From NCBI GenBank assembly GCA_014529385.2, contig CM043944.1:57233268-57297267 (forward strand): a stretch of 64,000 bases of DNA, read 5' to 3'. Both the position numbers and the translations under genes were made by a program. The first letter of the stretch is position 1; every line of letters begins with the position of its first letter. The DNA is from Adiantum capillus-veneris. Its lineage: Eukaryota > Streptophyta > Polypodiopsida > Polypodiales > Pteridaceae. Shown one piece after another: positions 47,721 through 58,259 of this stretch. The notes below the pieces were generated by a model. That model was given only the letters and a program-made list of their open reading frames with translations, had not been told where the DNA came from and ran no database searches.

Positions 47721-49012
47721 AGCAATTAATGTGAGCTAATGCCAGTGTATGTCCTCTTTACAAAGTGCACTTGAGTAAACTATCCTTTTAGGTGATGGAT
47801 GAATGCATATATTTCAAAAAAAATTGTGCCATGGATGCAATATTAGACTTTGAAGTACAAAAAAATGGGGAGAATGAGAAAAATGCTCGAGGGAAACTTG
47901 AAGCTTGAGGCAAAATGTTTGAAGTTCACCCTTCTTTTCTTTTTAACCTCTCCTTGAAGTTCTTGATAGCTTTGATGTAGGCTTTGAATGTTCAGAAGAA
48001 GTCTTTGTTGTTTTTGTTTCAATTGGCTTTTGATGGGAATGCCCCCCTTGTATAGTGGTTTTTAAGCTCCAATCACGCAGGAATGCCCCCCTTTGTGGGT
48101 GTGTAGGTTTTGAAGGAGTGAGGGCGTGAGACAGTGGCTTCGATAAGCAGGGCACCAAGTGTTGGAGTGCAGCGTGGAGCAGCTCCCTTACGGACCCAAT
48201 AGGGGAATAGAGGAACTTAGATGGTTCTTTGCTTGCAGTAGATAGGAAGCGCGCACGTGCGGAGCGTGTGAACGTCTATCTGCAGACCCGATGCACCCCA
48301 AAAGGTGATGTTCACCGCAGGCTTCAAGTCCGCTTGGCTCACCCAATTTGCGATGCTAGGGTTGAGCTCATACCCACAAAGCACCCTAAATATAGAGTCA
48401 ATGTCCTAAGCCAAGGAGATCTCGTGGCTTGCTTGAATAGAAACCCAAAATTAAGATATCTATTTTTGTCTTGGTAGGGATACACACACACAAGAATGCC
48501 AATACACACCCAAATATAGCAAACTAGATGAACGGGCTATCGGAATAGGATTGGGGTGTTTGAAGTCTTGTCGGAGAGAGCTCAAAGATTGCTACACGTG
48601 CATGCAATTGAGCTTATCAAATTATATGAGCATAAATCAAATTGTTGAGGATCAAATGAGGTGCTTTTGAGCCTCAAAATCGGATCAAACTGATGCAAAA
48701 TATGAACATCCAAGCATAACCAAAAGCAAAATCAATGCAAATACACAAATGCAAAACTTGATTAGATCAATTTTATTGGAATCAAGGTCAGGAATTGTTT
48801 CCAATTAGTCTAGGATGGAGATGATGCTCTAATGCATGGCTAAATTGTTAGTTAATAAAACAACTAATGCTCCCTAAACAAGCTTGCCTAATCCATGGAG
48901 GGTAGTGGCCTCTTGGGTCTACCAAGGATGTGCCCACACATAGAAAGGTTAGACTCCATTAGTGAGATATGCAATTAAGGGAGATTAATTAAAGAATGCT
49001 AGTCTCACCCAA
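47721..49012 (-). other. Element D leader
   Basis: About 1.3 kb between the primer site and gag with no recognised coding domain. A short plus-strand open frame at 48229-48477 has no recognisable family. Confidence 0.5.
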
Positions 49013-49024
49013 GCTCTAATACCA
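49013..49024 (-). other. Element D primer-binding site (initiator tRNA-Met)
   Basis: The sense strand reads TGGTATTAGAGC, two bases after the 5' LTR end. One mismatch to the consensus. Confidence 0.88.
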
Positions 49025-49026
49025 CT

Positions 49027-49443
49027 TGTTAGATTTGGGTGGATCAACAAGACTAGCATTCATAATGACACAATAGATAATTACACTAATGATTAGAGAG
49101 AGAGAGAGAGAGAGAGTAGACTTAAAATGACAACTTTAGAAAATGAACTAACTTATTGGTGTGTACAAATGAGCTACTTAAGTAGTAGTAGAGCATGGCT
49201 AGGTGCACCTCTCAAGGGTCACAATGAACCTTTCCCATGGGTCAAGGGGAAACTTTCTGAAGGTGAAGAGTGGCTCCATAGAAAGTGGAAAAATCCATAC
49301 GATGGTCATTTGGACTCTCTCACCTACCATTTAAGCTAAGTCATGTGCCCCCACATGCTCACAGAGTGACTAGACTGTTGATTGTACAAGAGGTCATGCT
49401 CACACAAGTTGAGAGGTCTAGGCCAAAGGCCATAATCCCAACA
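49027..49443 (-). repeat. Element D 5' LTR
   Basis: 417 bp. The plus-strand text runs from TGTTAGATTTGGG to CATAATCCCAACA. It contains (GA)n at 49094-49116. It is flanked by GCCTA at 49444-49448, matching 34718-34722. Confidence 0.9.
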
Positions 49444-49448
49444 GCCTA

Positions 49449-50272
49449 CCCACATCTCCTATGGAATTTTGTGGTTCAACGGTGTACTAGGCAACCTATT
49501 GATTATATGCATTGTTATCATAACATCCTCTCCCCAAAAATCTTGAGGTAAATTTTCCATAGATAGCATGTGACTCTCTCCTAAATAGTCCTATTCATGC
49601 GCTTAGTAACTCCAATATGAGAAGGTGTGTATGGCTTAGCAAATTGCCTCCTAATGCCTCATTTGCTACAGAAGTCCTCAAACTCTATGGTGGAGATGTA
49701 CTCTCCCCTGTTGTTAGTATGCAGAGCCTTCAACTTCTTGCCTGACTGATTCTCAATCATACCTAAGAACTTCTAAAAGGCATTAAAGACTTTGTCTTTC
49801 CTCTTCAAGAGGTAGACCCACACCTTTTGAGTAGAGTCGTCTATAAAAGTTAGGAAATATAATGCCCCCCCTAGAGACTTATGTGGCATAGGCCCACATA
49901 GGTCACTATGAATGAAATCAAGAGGATGTCCCAACTTCCTATCCAATGGCAATGAGGTAAGCCTAGTTTGTTTCTCATATATGCAATGATCACACAAACT
50001 AAAATTACAATAGTTTAACACAAGTATATAGCCAAAAACATTGTAATTGCTTCATTTCCTTTTGAGTCACAACTTAGTAGAAATCAGCTTGGTTACATAA
50101 ATAAAGTTCTCTTTTGCACAAGAGACATATAAGGAATATAATGACCTTTGAGCATGACCAAGTTACCTTTCTTGATAATCCAAGAACCATTGCCAAAAAT
50201 TGTAGTGTATCTAAGATCATCAAGCTGTCCTACTGAAACCAAGCTCTTAGTTAGCTTTGGCACATGTCTAAC
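49449..50272 (-). pseudogene. Element F pre-integrase and integrase core
   Basis: Minus strand: VRHVPKLTKSLVSVGQLDD and FGNGSWIIKKG (50270-50150) form the pre-integrase domain. CDHCIYEKQ, HSDLCGPMPHKSLGGALYFLTFIDDS and KVWVYLLKRKDKV (49990-49780) form the zinc end and core. The second catalytic aspartate reads N (HTNNRGEY) and the catalytic glutamate reads K (GVTKRMNRT), so the enzyme is dead. The frame joins 58265-58450 upstream and 34569-34722 downstream. Confidence 0.88.
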
Positions 50273-50537
50273 TGTTAGGCTTGTGTTAGGGAGGATGGAG
50301 GCGGCCGGAAGCCATGGCGAGAGAGAAGGCAGAAGAATGAGAGAGAGAGAGAGAGCAGCGAGAGTCAACCCGACACAAGAAAATATAATGCTTTTGTATT
50401 TGATTAATATTTACTACATATATAGAGTTAAATTTTTCATGAAAACTCAAGACTAAGGAGTAGTTCTCCTCACCTAATCAAAAGGGCTTGTTCCCACATA
50501 GACTAAACAACACCAACCTGGGCTTGAAAACCCAACA
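50273..50537 (-). repeat. Element C 3' LTR
   Basis: 265 bp. The plus-strand text runs from TGTTAGGCTTGTG to TTGAAAACCCAACA. It has only a short GA array (50338-50354), where the 5' LTR has about 70 bp. Confidence 0.93.
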
Positions 50538-50562
50538 ACGCCCCCCCCCCCCCTCCCCCCCC
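50538..50562 (-). other. Element C polypurine tract, G-rich
   Basis: On the sense strand, a run of eight G, one A and thirteen G lies three bases before the 3' LTR. The position fits a polypurine tract. The near-homopolymer composition is unusual. Confidence 0.7.
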
Positions 50563-50663
50563 AGCCCAAACCACTAACAATGGACTCGAGATAGACCATG
50601 ACAGAGTTCAATCACCTAAAATTATGAGTAGAAGTTCCCCCCTTGACAATAACATAGGGGTGT

Positions 50664-50666
<3 letters not shown>

Positions 50667-50698
<32 letters not shown>
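50667..50698. repeat. (TG)n microsatellite
   Basis: About 32 bp of TG within the 3' untranslated part of element C. Confidence 0.95.
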
Positions 50699-50699
<1 letters not shown>

Positions 50700-50879
50700 A
50701 CTTCCCTCAAACAATTATCAGTGTGAGACAAACCAGTACTCATAACCAAACATAAAAGGCCGGTCTTACCCCACTGATGTGTGGCAGTGTCTATAACTCG
50801 TATATTTTACTGACAAATGACTGACATAAAAGGAAACATAAAACAAAATGAAAACTATAGAACATCACTATCTACAAAA

Positions 50880-51709
50880 AGCGTTGGTGCTTCACCATCT
50901 TCATCACTTTCAACCATGTTGATTTGTCACTTATTCTTCTTAAAACATTTATTCAAAGGACGGTTGGTCTTTCCACAGTGGATGCAAGGATTTTTGTTGA
51001 AACAATCCTTGGTTTGATGATTGCTACGACCACATATCGCACAAGGTCTAATGCTGGTAGTAGGCCTGGTTGAAGTTGCAGTCCTGATTGGATTTGCAGT
51101 CGAAGTGCAACCACAAGCTACATATGTAGTCGGTACGAAAGAACTAATACGTGGTATTCATTTCTCTTCTTCCTACAATGAATTAACAATACCATGCAAA
51201 GAAGGCAGCGGATCCTTCTCCTTTAAAATAGTTACAAGTTGACAAAAAATTTGCAGGTAGGCTATTAAGAAAAACGGCTATAAGATCTTCATCTATGAAA
51301 GGAGCTTCAACACAAATTAGCTGAGTGCGGATGCTTTTTAGTCTGTTAGCTAAAGCTGCAATAGTCTCATCGTCACGCATAGAAAGAGAATACAACTCCA
51401 TTTTAAGGCTCATTTTGGAGTATTTGGCTTTAGGACCAAACACTTTCTCTAGTTCCATCCAAGCAACGTTGGCAGATTGAATGTCATCCAAATAATGAAT
51501 AAAATCATCTTCAAGAGATGTCAGAATAATACCTAATGCTTGCTCATCCTTGCATTGTTTCTCGGCAGATAGTGCTCTTGTAACTGTGATCCGTCTGTTG
51601 ATAGAGGCTTAACGACGCTCCAAAGGTTCTTTCGCATCAGATATCCCTTCACTTTGATTTGCCAGGTGTGAAAACCAGAACCATTAAACTTGTCCACTTT
51701 CGATGCCAT
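50880..51709 (-). pseudogene. Element C gag
   Basis: It starts at the ATG at 51709 (MASKVDKFNGSGFHTWQIKVKGYL), a standard copia gag N-terminus. A frameshift near 51535 leads to the next frame (AWMELEKVFGPKAKYSKMSLKMELYSL, LANRLKSIRTQLI, FLNSLPANF). The nucleocapsid has one intact knuckle (CAICGRSNHQTKDC) and a second with histidine replaced by arginine (CIHCGKTNRPLNKC). A stop follows near 50930. Confidence 0.88.
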
Positions 51710-52074
51710 GCTTGATATAATTTCTGATATGAGTACTGTCACTGACAAGCTTCAAACTTGATTTGTCTTTCTTCGAAGAGTTGGTAAATATTGATGGCAA
51801 TTTTGAAAGTTGGTGCCGTTGCTAATAGTTTGATTTTTTTAAATTTTCTTTATTTTGCCACAATTCAACAAATTTACTTCAAATTGCTCATAATAAAATC
51901 TCAAGTTCATAAGTATCCCGTATTTGGGTGCGAGGAAAATCTTCTAGTAGTTTGACGCGCCAACAAAAGGTGTCATTCGTGTGAATAGCCTCTTGAGCAA
52001 GGCCAAATAAGGTGTCTTTGGTAAAACCAATGTGAAAATAAAATAACACCTATGTAGCTGAGTCGAGCAGATAA
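51710..52074 (-). other. Element C leader, part adjoining gag
   Basis: Non-coding leader of C between gag and the insertion of E. It continues at 57725-57943 on the other side of E. Confidence 0.65.
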
Positions 52075-52102
52075 TGAAGTCACGGAGCAGAGCTTAGATC
52101 GA

Positions 52103-52194
<92 letters not shown>

Positions 52195-52365
52195 TACACA
52201 GACAGAGAGCTTACAGAGTACGCAAAGAATTCATTGAAGGGTTATTCCCAAATCTTATTATTCACACAAGTATAAGTGAGTATATACAAAGAGTTAGTGA
52301 TAAGCGAGTTAGGCGAGCGGGCGGCCGTATCCGTATAAGAGGCCACTTGGGCTTTAATCCCAACA
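52075..52365 (-). repeat. Element E 3' LTR
   Basis: 291 bp ending TAATCCCAACA. It carries a pure (CA)n array at 52104-52192. Confidence 0.94.
52104..52192. repeat. (CA)n microsatellite in the 3' LTR of E
   Basis: About 89 bp of pure CA. The matching site in the 5' LTR is (CT)13(CA)15. Confidence 0.98.
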
Positions 52366-52376
52366 ACCTCCCACTT
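52366..52376 (-). other. Element E polypurine tract
   Basis: The sense strand reads AAGTGGGAGGT directly before the 3' LTR, a textbook copia polypurine tract. Confidence 0.85.
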
Positions 52377-52449
52377 AAAGTCCAATGTGGCACTTTAAGT
52401 AACTGTAAATTTATGAACTTAAATGTAAAAAGATTTACATGACTGCCAT

Positions 52450-54540
52450 CTATCTAATGCCCAATAACTCACGACAATGGACAAAGCCCTCTCCTAGAAG
52501 TCCCTTTGTGAGTAGATAAGCAAGATTGTCCTTGGTGTGGATCTTCATCAGTTGTATCTGCTTGTCTTCAAGTACTTCCCTAATGAAGTGATATTTCACA
52601 TCAATATGATTACTCTTCGAATGGAACACTGTATTCTTTGCCAATTGTATAGCACTTTGACTATCACAATATAACTCTGGCATATCTACTTTGATTCCCA
52701 AGTCTACTACCAATCTACCAAGCCAAATAACTTCTTTGCATGCCTCATTTGCTGCAACATACTCAGCTTCTGTAGTAGACTGCGTAATACAATCTTGTAA
52801 TTGAGATCGCCATGATATGGCACCTCCAGCCAATGTAAAGACATAGCCTGATGTAGATCTCCTCTTATCCAAGTCTCTTGCATAATCTGAGTCAGTGTAT
52901 CCTCTGACACTCAAATCCTAACTACCATAGCATATGCGCATACTCTTTGTATGTTTTAAGTATCTCATGATACTTTTCACTGCCTCCCAATGTTTCTTGC
53001 CGGGATTTGACATATATCTGCTAACCACTCCCACTGCAAATGCAATATCCGGACGTGTAGCAATCATTGCATACATCAAACTCCCACATGCAGACGCATA
53101 CGACACCGTATCCATTTCAACCTTTTCCACCTCAGAATGTGGGCAATCTTGGTTGCTTAGTTTCACATATGACGGCAATGGTGTCATCAATGCCTTTCCC
53201 CTGTCCATATGGAAACATTGCAACACCTTGTCAATATACTCTTCCTGAGATAAGTAAAGCATTTTCTTTGACCTATCTCACTGGATACGCATACCCAGTA
53301 TATGACTTGCCTCACCCATGTCTTTCATGTAAAAAACCTTTGCCATTTTTGACTTAAGAGCTGAAATTTCTGCCATTTTTCTATCAGCAAGTAACATGTC
53401 ATCCACATACAAGATGAGGATTATCAAGCTACCATCCTTAGCTTGTCGAGTATACAGGCAATGATTGTCTCACTTCTCTTGTATCCTTGAGAAAGCATAA
53501 ATTGGCGAAACTTCTTGTACCATTCTCTTGGTGCCTGTTTCAAGCCATAGAGACTCTTTCTCAAACGACGTACCAATTTCTCTTTGGCTTTCTCAACATA
53601 CCCTTCTGGCTGCTGCATATAAACCTCCTTATGCAAATCTCCATGAAGAAATGCCGTTTTCACATCCATCTAATGTAAATGCAGATCATGTTTGGCAACC
53701 AAAGCAAGTACACTTCTCAATGTTGTCATCTTGACAACAACTGGTGAAAAGACTTCATCAAAATCTATTCCGTGTTCTTGCTTAAAACCCTTAGCAACCA
53801 ACCGTGCTTTGTATTTTGGATGTCCATCATGAGGAGTAAGCTTATACCTGTAAACCCATCTACAAGGTAGAGCTTTCTTGCCTTCTGGCAATTGAACCAA
53901 ATCCCACGTTTAATTCTTATGCAAAGCCGTCATCTCTGATTACATGGCCAACTGCCATTTTTTCGAGTCAACCACTTGTAATGCCTCCTTGTAACAAGAT
54001 GGTTCTCCGCAATCCATGAGTATGACATAATTTAGAGGTGGCACATAACGATCAGGTGGTTTGGAGACACGCTCAGAACGTCTCACCACAACTGATTATG
54101 CCTCTCTAGCCACTATAGGCTGTTCCTGAGCCTGACCATGTTGTCTTGATGTGCTAGCACTAGGTCCATCTTCCCTGAAGACAACTCTTCTGATCTCCTC
54201 TGTCTTCTCTGGCTTAGTGTGAAACTTGGCTTCATTGAAATGCACATCATTGCTACGAATAACTTTTCTGGACTCAGGATCCCAAAGGCGGTAACCCATC
54301 TTGCCCGATTCTCCATAGCCAAGAAATATACACTTCCTGATCTTTGGTTCTAACTTATTCCTCAAATCCTTAGAAATATGGCTATAAGCTTCACAACCAA
54401 AGACTCTGAGATGCTTATACGAAGGTACCGCCTATCCATAGCATCTCGACCACTTTACTCTTATCCAGAACCCTACTAGGAGACCTGTTGATCAAATGGA
54501 TTGCTGTAGCCACTGCTTCCGCCCAAAATCCATCAGGCAA
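52450..54540 (-). pseudogene. Element E integrase tail, reverse transcriptase and RNase H
   Basis: Continuation of the polyprotein after a stop at 54541. Integrase end: NKLEPKIRKCIFLGYGESGKMGY (54360-54290). Reverse transcriptase: [25 protein letters not shown] (53850-53780), MDVKTAFLHGDL (53668-53630), SLYGLKQAPREWY (53550-53515) and, after a frameshift near 53410, a YVDD catalytic box. RNase H: SLMYAMIATRPDIAFAVG, RRSTSGYVFTLAGGAISWRS, TEAEYVAANEACKEVIWL and HIDVKYHFIREVLE, ending at 52450. Several stops and at least two frameshifts make it inactive, though all catalytic motifs remain readable. Confidence 0.93.
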
Positions 54541-56415
54541 CTAAGCATTTGACAACATGCTTCTGACCTTCTCTTGTATGGTCCTATTCATACATTCTGC
54601 AACTCCATTTTGTGAAGGATTGTATGGTGCAGTAAGTTCCCGCTTTATCCCTTTTGCTTCACAAAAGTCTTGGAAAGCCTTGGAAACGTACTCTCCACCA
54701 TTGTCAGTTCTCAAGCACTTCAGCTTCTGACCAGTCTGATTCTCCACAAGCTGCAAGAATGTCTTAAAGACCTTGAGCATCTCATCCTTGTGCTTCACAA
54801 AATAAACCCATACTTTGCGAGAATAGTCATCTATGAATGTACAAAAGTACGCTGCTCCCCCTAGTGACAAACTAGGCATTGGTCGTCGTAGATCATTGTG
54901 CACAAGAGCTAACCATTCGTCCCTACGATTCCTCTTTGATCTGTGCGGTTCCTGTGTTTGCTTACCATAAACACAGTGCTCACAAAACTCGAAATCTTGA
55001 AATGAAAAGCCAGGCAAATAACCATAACGAGAAAGTATTTCCATTCCTCTTTTTGACATATGTCCTAGACTACGATGCCACAATGATACACTTGGCTGCT
55101 CAATCACATTAATTATATCATTTTTAACCTTTGAAACATGTAAAGTGTTCAAAGTTCCTGACTTGCTGCCATGTGCTACGGTCATCAAACCTTTGGAGAT
55201 CTTCCAAGCACTGTTTCCAAAAATTGTCACATAACCCTCATCATCCAACTTCCCTATACTGATCAAGCTCTTTCGGATTGCTGGAACATGTCTGACATTC
55301 TTGAGCCATAAAGAAGAGCCATTTTGAAACTTCAAGTGCACATATCCCACTTCAAGTATGTCACAAACCTGCCCATTGCCAAGTCTGACATAATCTTTAG
55401 TAGCCACATATGATGTAAACCACTCTTTGTGTGGAGAAACATGTAAAGATGCCCCTGAGTTGATAATCCAATCACTCATAGCATGTCCATCCTCTGCAGT
55501 CAAGAAAACAGAATCAAAATTGCTTGTGAGGAAGATGTCACCAGCTGCTATACCAGAATCACTATCTAAACCAGATCCTGTGACATTCACCTCTTCAATC
55601 TTCACCGAAATCTTCTTTTCATCTTGCTCAGAACTCTTTGTTTTGCCTTTTTCTTGTTTCCATTTTGTACAGTCCCTCTTCATGTGACCCTTCTTGCCAC
55701 AATGGTAGCATTCTATGTCATCCTTTGACTTTGAGTTACGAGACTTACTTTGGTTTTGTGCCTTCTTACCCTTCTTCTCTTTAAACTGTTGTCTCCCTCG
55801 AATGACCAAAGCACTATTGCCTTTGCCTTTATCAATGTTCTTCCTGTTCACTTCCTCTGTAAGCAAGCTGCCTTCTACATTGGCACTTGTAAGACCCTCT
55901 GGCGCGACAGAATTACTTAATGCCGTGCAAAAAGTATCCCAACTATCTGGCAAAGTGATTAAGAGAAACATAGCCTTCACTGAATCTGGAAAGACTATCT
56001 CCTGCGCTGTTAACTGGCTAAAAATTGTGTGAAATTTATTGAGATGATTTGACATGGCTGTCCCTTCCTTCATCTTCAAATCCACCAATTTCTTGAGCCA
56101 GTAAATCTGAGAAGTAGCACTTTGTTTCTCGTACATACCACATAGCTTTTGCCATATGCCATACGTTGTAGTCTCTTCTGCTACGTTGAAGTAAACATTT
56201 TCTGCCAGTGTCAACATGATTGTGGAACAAGCTAACTCGTCAAGCTCTTCCCACTCATCTTCAGCCATACCTTATGGTCTCTCCCCTTTGAGCTTCAGTG
56301 GCTTCACTTGTTTTTTCTGCACCAAAAACTGCCAAATCTGCTTCTTCCAGAATGGAAACTTTGTGTCATCCAGCTTCTTTATGTTGTAAAGAGTCTCACT
56401 TTGAGAAGATGCCAT
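54541..56415 (-). pseudogene. Element E gag, protease and integrase
   Basis: It starts at the ATG at 56415 (MASSQSETLYNIKKLDD). One stop at about 56271 is followed by a 575-residue open frame to 54541. Order: UBN2-type gag (IWQKLCGMYEKQS, LTAQEIVFPDS), knuckle CYHCGKKGHMKRDC, protease WIINSGAS (aspartate of DSG replaced by N), pre-integrase VRHVPAIRKSLISIG and LWHRSLGHMSKRG, zinc end CEHCVYGKQ, and integrase core with aspartate in VHNDL, aspartate in RTDNGGEY and glutamate in NGVAECMNRT. The integrase triad is therefore intact while the protease is not. Confidence 0.93.
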
Positions 56416-57452
56416 GTCTGCCAAACTGTTTACTCCTAGGAAAAATCCGGCAGAGTTTCCCCTGTAAACTAGCCTTTGTACACAGTAAACAAGCTGTAAA
56501 CAACAAGCTGAACACCTCTCCTCAAGAACTGTTCAGTATTTTGAAAATTTTTGGCAGAGTCTCCCCTGTAAACTGAGCTCTGAAAACCAAAATATAGCTT
56601 AAAAACAACCATAAATAGCTGACCAGTGACAAATCTAAAAATCTCTGTAATATGCTATCTTGTAAGCATACATTGTCCCCTGTCTGGGCGATCACAGAAC
56701 CTGTATCTGTCTCAAGACTGAACCCTGAACAATGCCTCAAGGGCCTGACGCATAAGATGCAATCCAATGTCTACACAAAGTCATACATCCTATGGGATAA
56801 AAGTCGCTGAAGAGGATGCGTGTAGAGGGGAACTCCAGCAACCTAATCCACCTCACACTGGGTAACCCAGCCCCCAGTGCTTGGCTTCAAGAAACCTCAC
56901 ACACGACCCTCTCAGATGGCTCAGCAAACTTCCTAGAACTACCATACATCCTACAATAGACCAATCACTGTCCTATGACCACTGCAGCGGTCTATCTGCT
57001 AGCATGACTCATAACTAGTAGACCCACAATCACAATACATCAATCTGCAATACATGCCAGTGGTGTCAAGCCATCGTATGGCCACACCTCCCCTGGAACT
57101 TGACAAGCACAAGAAGTAGCAATGCAGACTGCAATATATATATCTAATGATATATATGTGTACCTGGTCTATAGATGATGCTTTGAAGACTAATGAGTGA
57201 TGTATGTCGATGCCGATATTGATGCCGACCACCTTCTGCTTGCCAATCTACACAAGACGGGTTTCTTTGCGGCTGAAACCTATCTTTTGATGTAGTGCTC
57301 AGAGGCATAAACAGATTCAAAAGGGGGGTAAAACCACAGTTCACCTGTGGGTAATTCTCCCGGTACGTCGAGTGTGAATTCCCAAGCTCCGGATCCAGAA
57401 TCTGCCTGAAAAGTGTGCGCGCGCGCGATTACGCAAAAACGCACTGAACCTT
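56416..57452 (-). other. Element E leader
   Basis: About 1.04 kb between the primer site and gag. It contains the conserved block at 56842-56900 and two similar stretches around 56460 and 56560 (CAGAGTTTCCCCTGTAAACT and CAGAGTCTCCCCTGTAAACT, a local duplication). No coding domain was seen. Confidence 0.7.
56842..56900 (-). other. Conserved leader block, copy in element E
   Basis: Same block as at 45731 and 59456, in the same orientation relative to gag. The 26-bp core from CCTAATCCACC to CTGGGTAACC is identical in all three. Confidence 0.9.
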
Positions 57453-57464
57453 GCTCTGATCCCA
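57453..57464 (-). other. Element E primer-binding site
   Basis: The sense strand reads TGGGATCAGAGC, one mismatch to the initiator tRNA-Met site, two bases after the 5' LTR end. Confidence 0.85.
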
Positions 57465-57466
57465 AT

Positions 57467-57494
57467 TGAAGTCACGGAGCGGAGCTTAGATCGA

Positions 57495-57552
<58 letters not shown>

Positions 57553-57724
57553 TACATAGACAGAGAGCTTACACAGTACGTAGAGAATTCGTTGAAGGGT
57601 TATCTCCCAAATCTTATAATTCACACAAGTATAAGTGAGTATATACAAAGAGTTAGTGATAAGCGAGTTAGGCGGGCGGGCGGCCATATCCATATAAGAG
57701 TCCACTTGGGCTTTAATCCCAATA
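57467..57724 (-). repeat. Element E 5' LTR
   Basis: 258 bp. It carries (CT)n 57495-57520 followed by (CA)n 57521-57551. A TATA-like TATATAC on the sense strand lies near 57640, upstream of the array, so the array would be transcribed. Confidence 0.94.
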
Positions 57725-57943
57725 GAGAAGAACGAACAACGCTGATGTCGTTTTGCTTCAGGGCGTCCAGTAGAGGTGAAATTAGGAGACGATGTAGCGT
57801 TGAAAACTCACTAGCTTGCCAGAGCAGTCTGTTTGATGCCGGGTATGAGCCGTTTGATGCAGGTCATCCCACGAGCTTTCCCCTCTGCAAGTGATGATTT
57901 TCGCAGTGTTTTGAGTCAAGGCTTCTGCTTCCAAGATCTTCAC
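57725..57943 (-). other. Element C leader, part adjoining the primer site
   Basis: Leader of C between its primer site and the insertion of E. No coding domain was seen. Confidence 0.65.
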
Positions 57944-57955
57944 GCTCTGATACCA
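57944..57955 (-). other. Element C primer-binding site (initiator tRNA-Met)
   Basis: The sense strand reads TGGTATCAGAGC, a perfect plant initiator tRNA-Met complement, one base after the 5' LTR. Confidence 0.93.
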
Positions 57956-57956
57956 G

Positions 57957-58018
57957 TGTTAGGCTCATGCTAGGGAGGATGGAGGCGGCTGGAGGCCATG
58001 GCAAGAGAGAAGGCAGAA

Positions 58019-58094
<76 letters not shown>

Positions 58095-58259
58095 AACGAG
58101 AGTCGAGACAGCACAAGAAATATAACGCTTTTGTAATATCTACTACATATATAGAGTTAAATTTTTCATGCAAACTCAAGACTAAGGTTCCTCAGCTAAC
58201 CAAAAGGGCTTGTTCCCACATAGACTAGACAACACCGACATGGGCTTGAAAACCCAACA
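57957..58259 (-). repeat. Element C 5' LTR
   Basis: 303 bp from TGTTAGGCTCATG to AAAACCCAACA. On the sense strand a TATA-like box near 58148 lies about 55 bp upstream of a (CT)n array (58024-58093 on the plus strand as GA), placing the array at or just after the expected transcription start. Confidence 0.94.
58024..58093. repeat. (GA)n microsatellite in the 5' LTR of C
   Basis: About 70 bp of GA. The 3' LTR has only about 17 bp at the same place. Confidence 0.98.

Larger units (their letters stand above)
34723..49443 (-). mobile_element. Element D: Ty1/copia retrotransposon nested in F (TSD GCCTA)
   Basis: Minus-strand element with its 5' LTR on the right (49027-49443), primer site 49013-49024, leader, gag parts at 47130-47720 and 39260-39647, and a 3' LTR start at 34723. 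The target duplication GCCTA is at 34718-34722 and 49444-49448. The integrase frame of F resumes when D and one GCCTA are removed. Its own protease and pol were not found. The interior carries gypsy G, LINE fragments and rearranged DNA. The 3' LTR is broken at its GA array. Confidence 0.88.
52075..57724 (-). mobile_element. Element E: Ty1/copia retrotransposon nested in C
   Basis: A 5.65-kb minus-strand element, the best preserved in the window: 5' LTR 57467-57724, primer site 57453-57464, leader, gag-pol 56415-52450, polypurine tract 52366-52376 and 3' LTR 52075-52365. The flanking pentamers are GATAA (left) and GAGAA (right), a likely target duplication with one change. Both LTRs start TGAAGTCACGGAGC on the plus strand. 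Confidence 0.94.
50273..58259 (-). mobile_element. Element C: gag-only Ty1/copia retrotransposon (TSD CTAAC)
   Basis: Minus-strand element with 5' LTR 57957-58259, perfect primer site 57944-57955, leader, gag (51709 to about 50880), a polypurine tract that is almost all G, and 3' LTR 50273-50537. Target duplication CTAAC lies at 50268-50272 and 58260-58264. Without the nested element E its length is about 2.3 kb. No protease, integrase or reverse transcriptase of its own lies between gag and the polypurine tract, so it resembles the non-autonomous gag-bearing class described in plants (TR-GAG). Confidence 0.9.

Noticed and set aside
51973-52191. A Cys-Val repeat frame that might look like a cysteine-rich peptide
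   Set aside because: It is the translation of the (CA)n array in the 3' LTR of element E.
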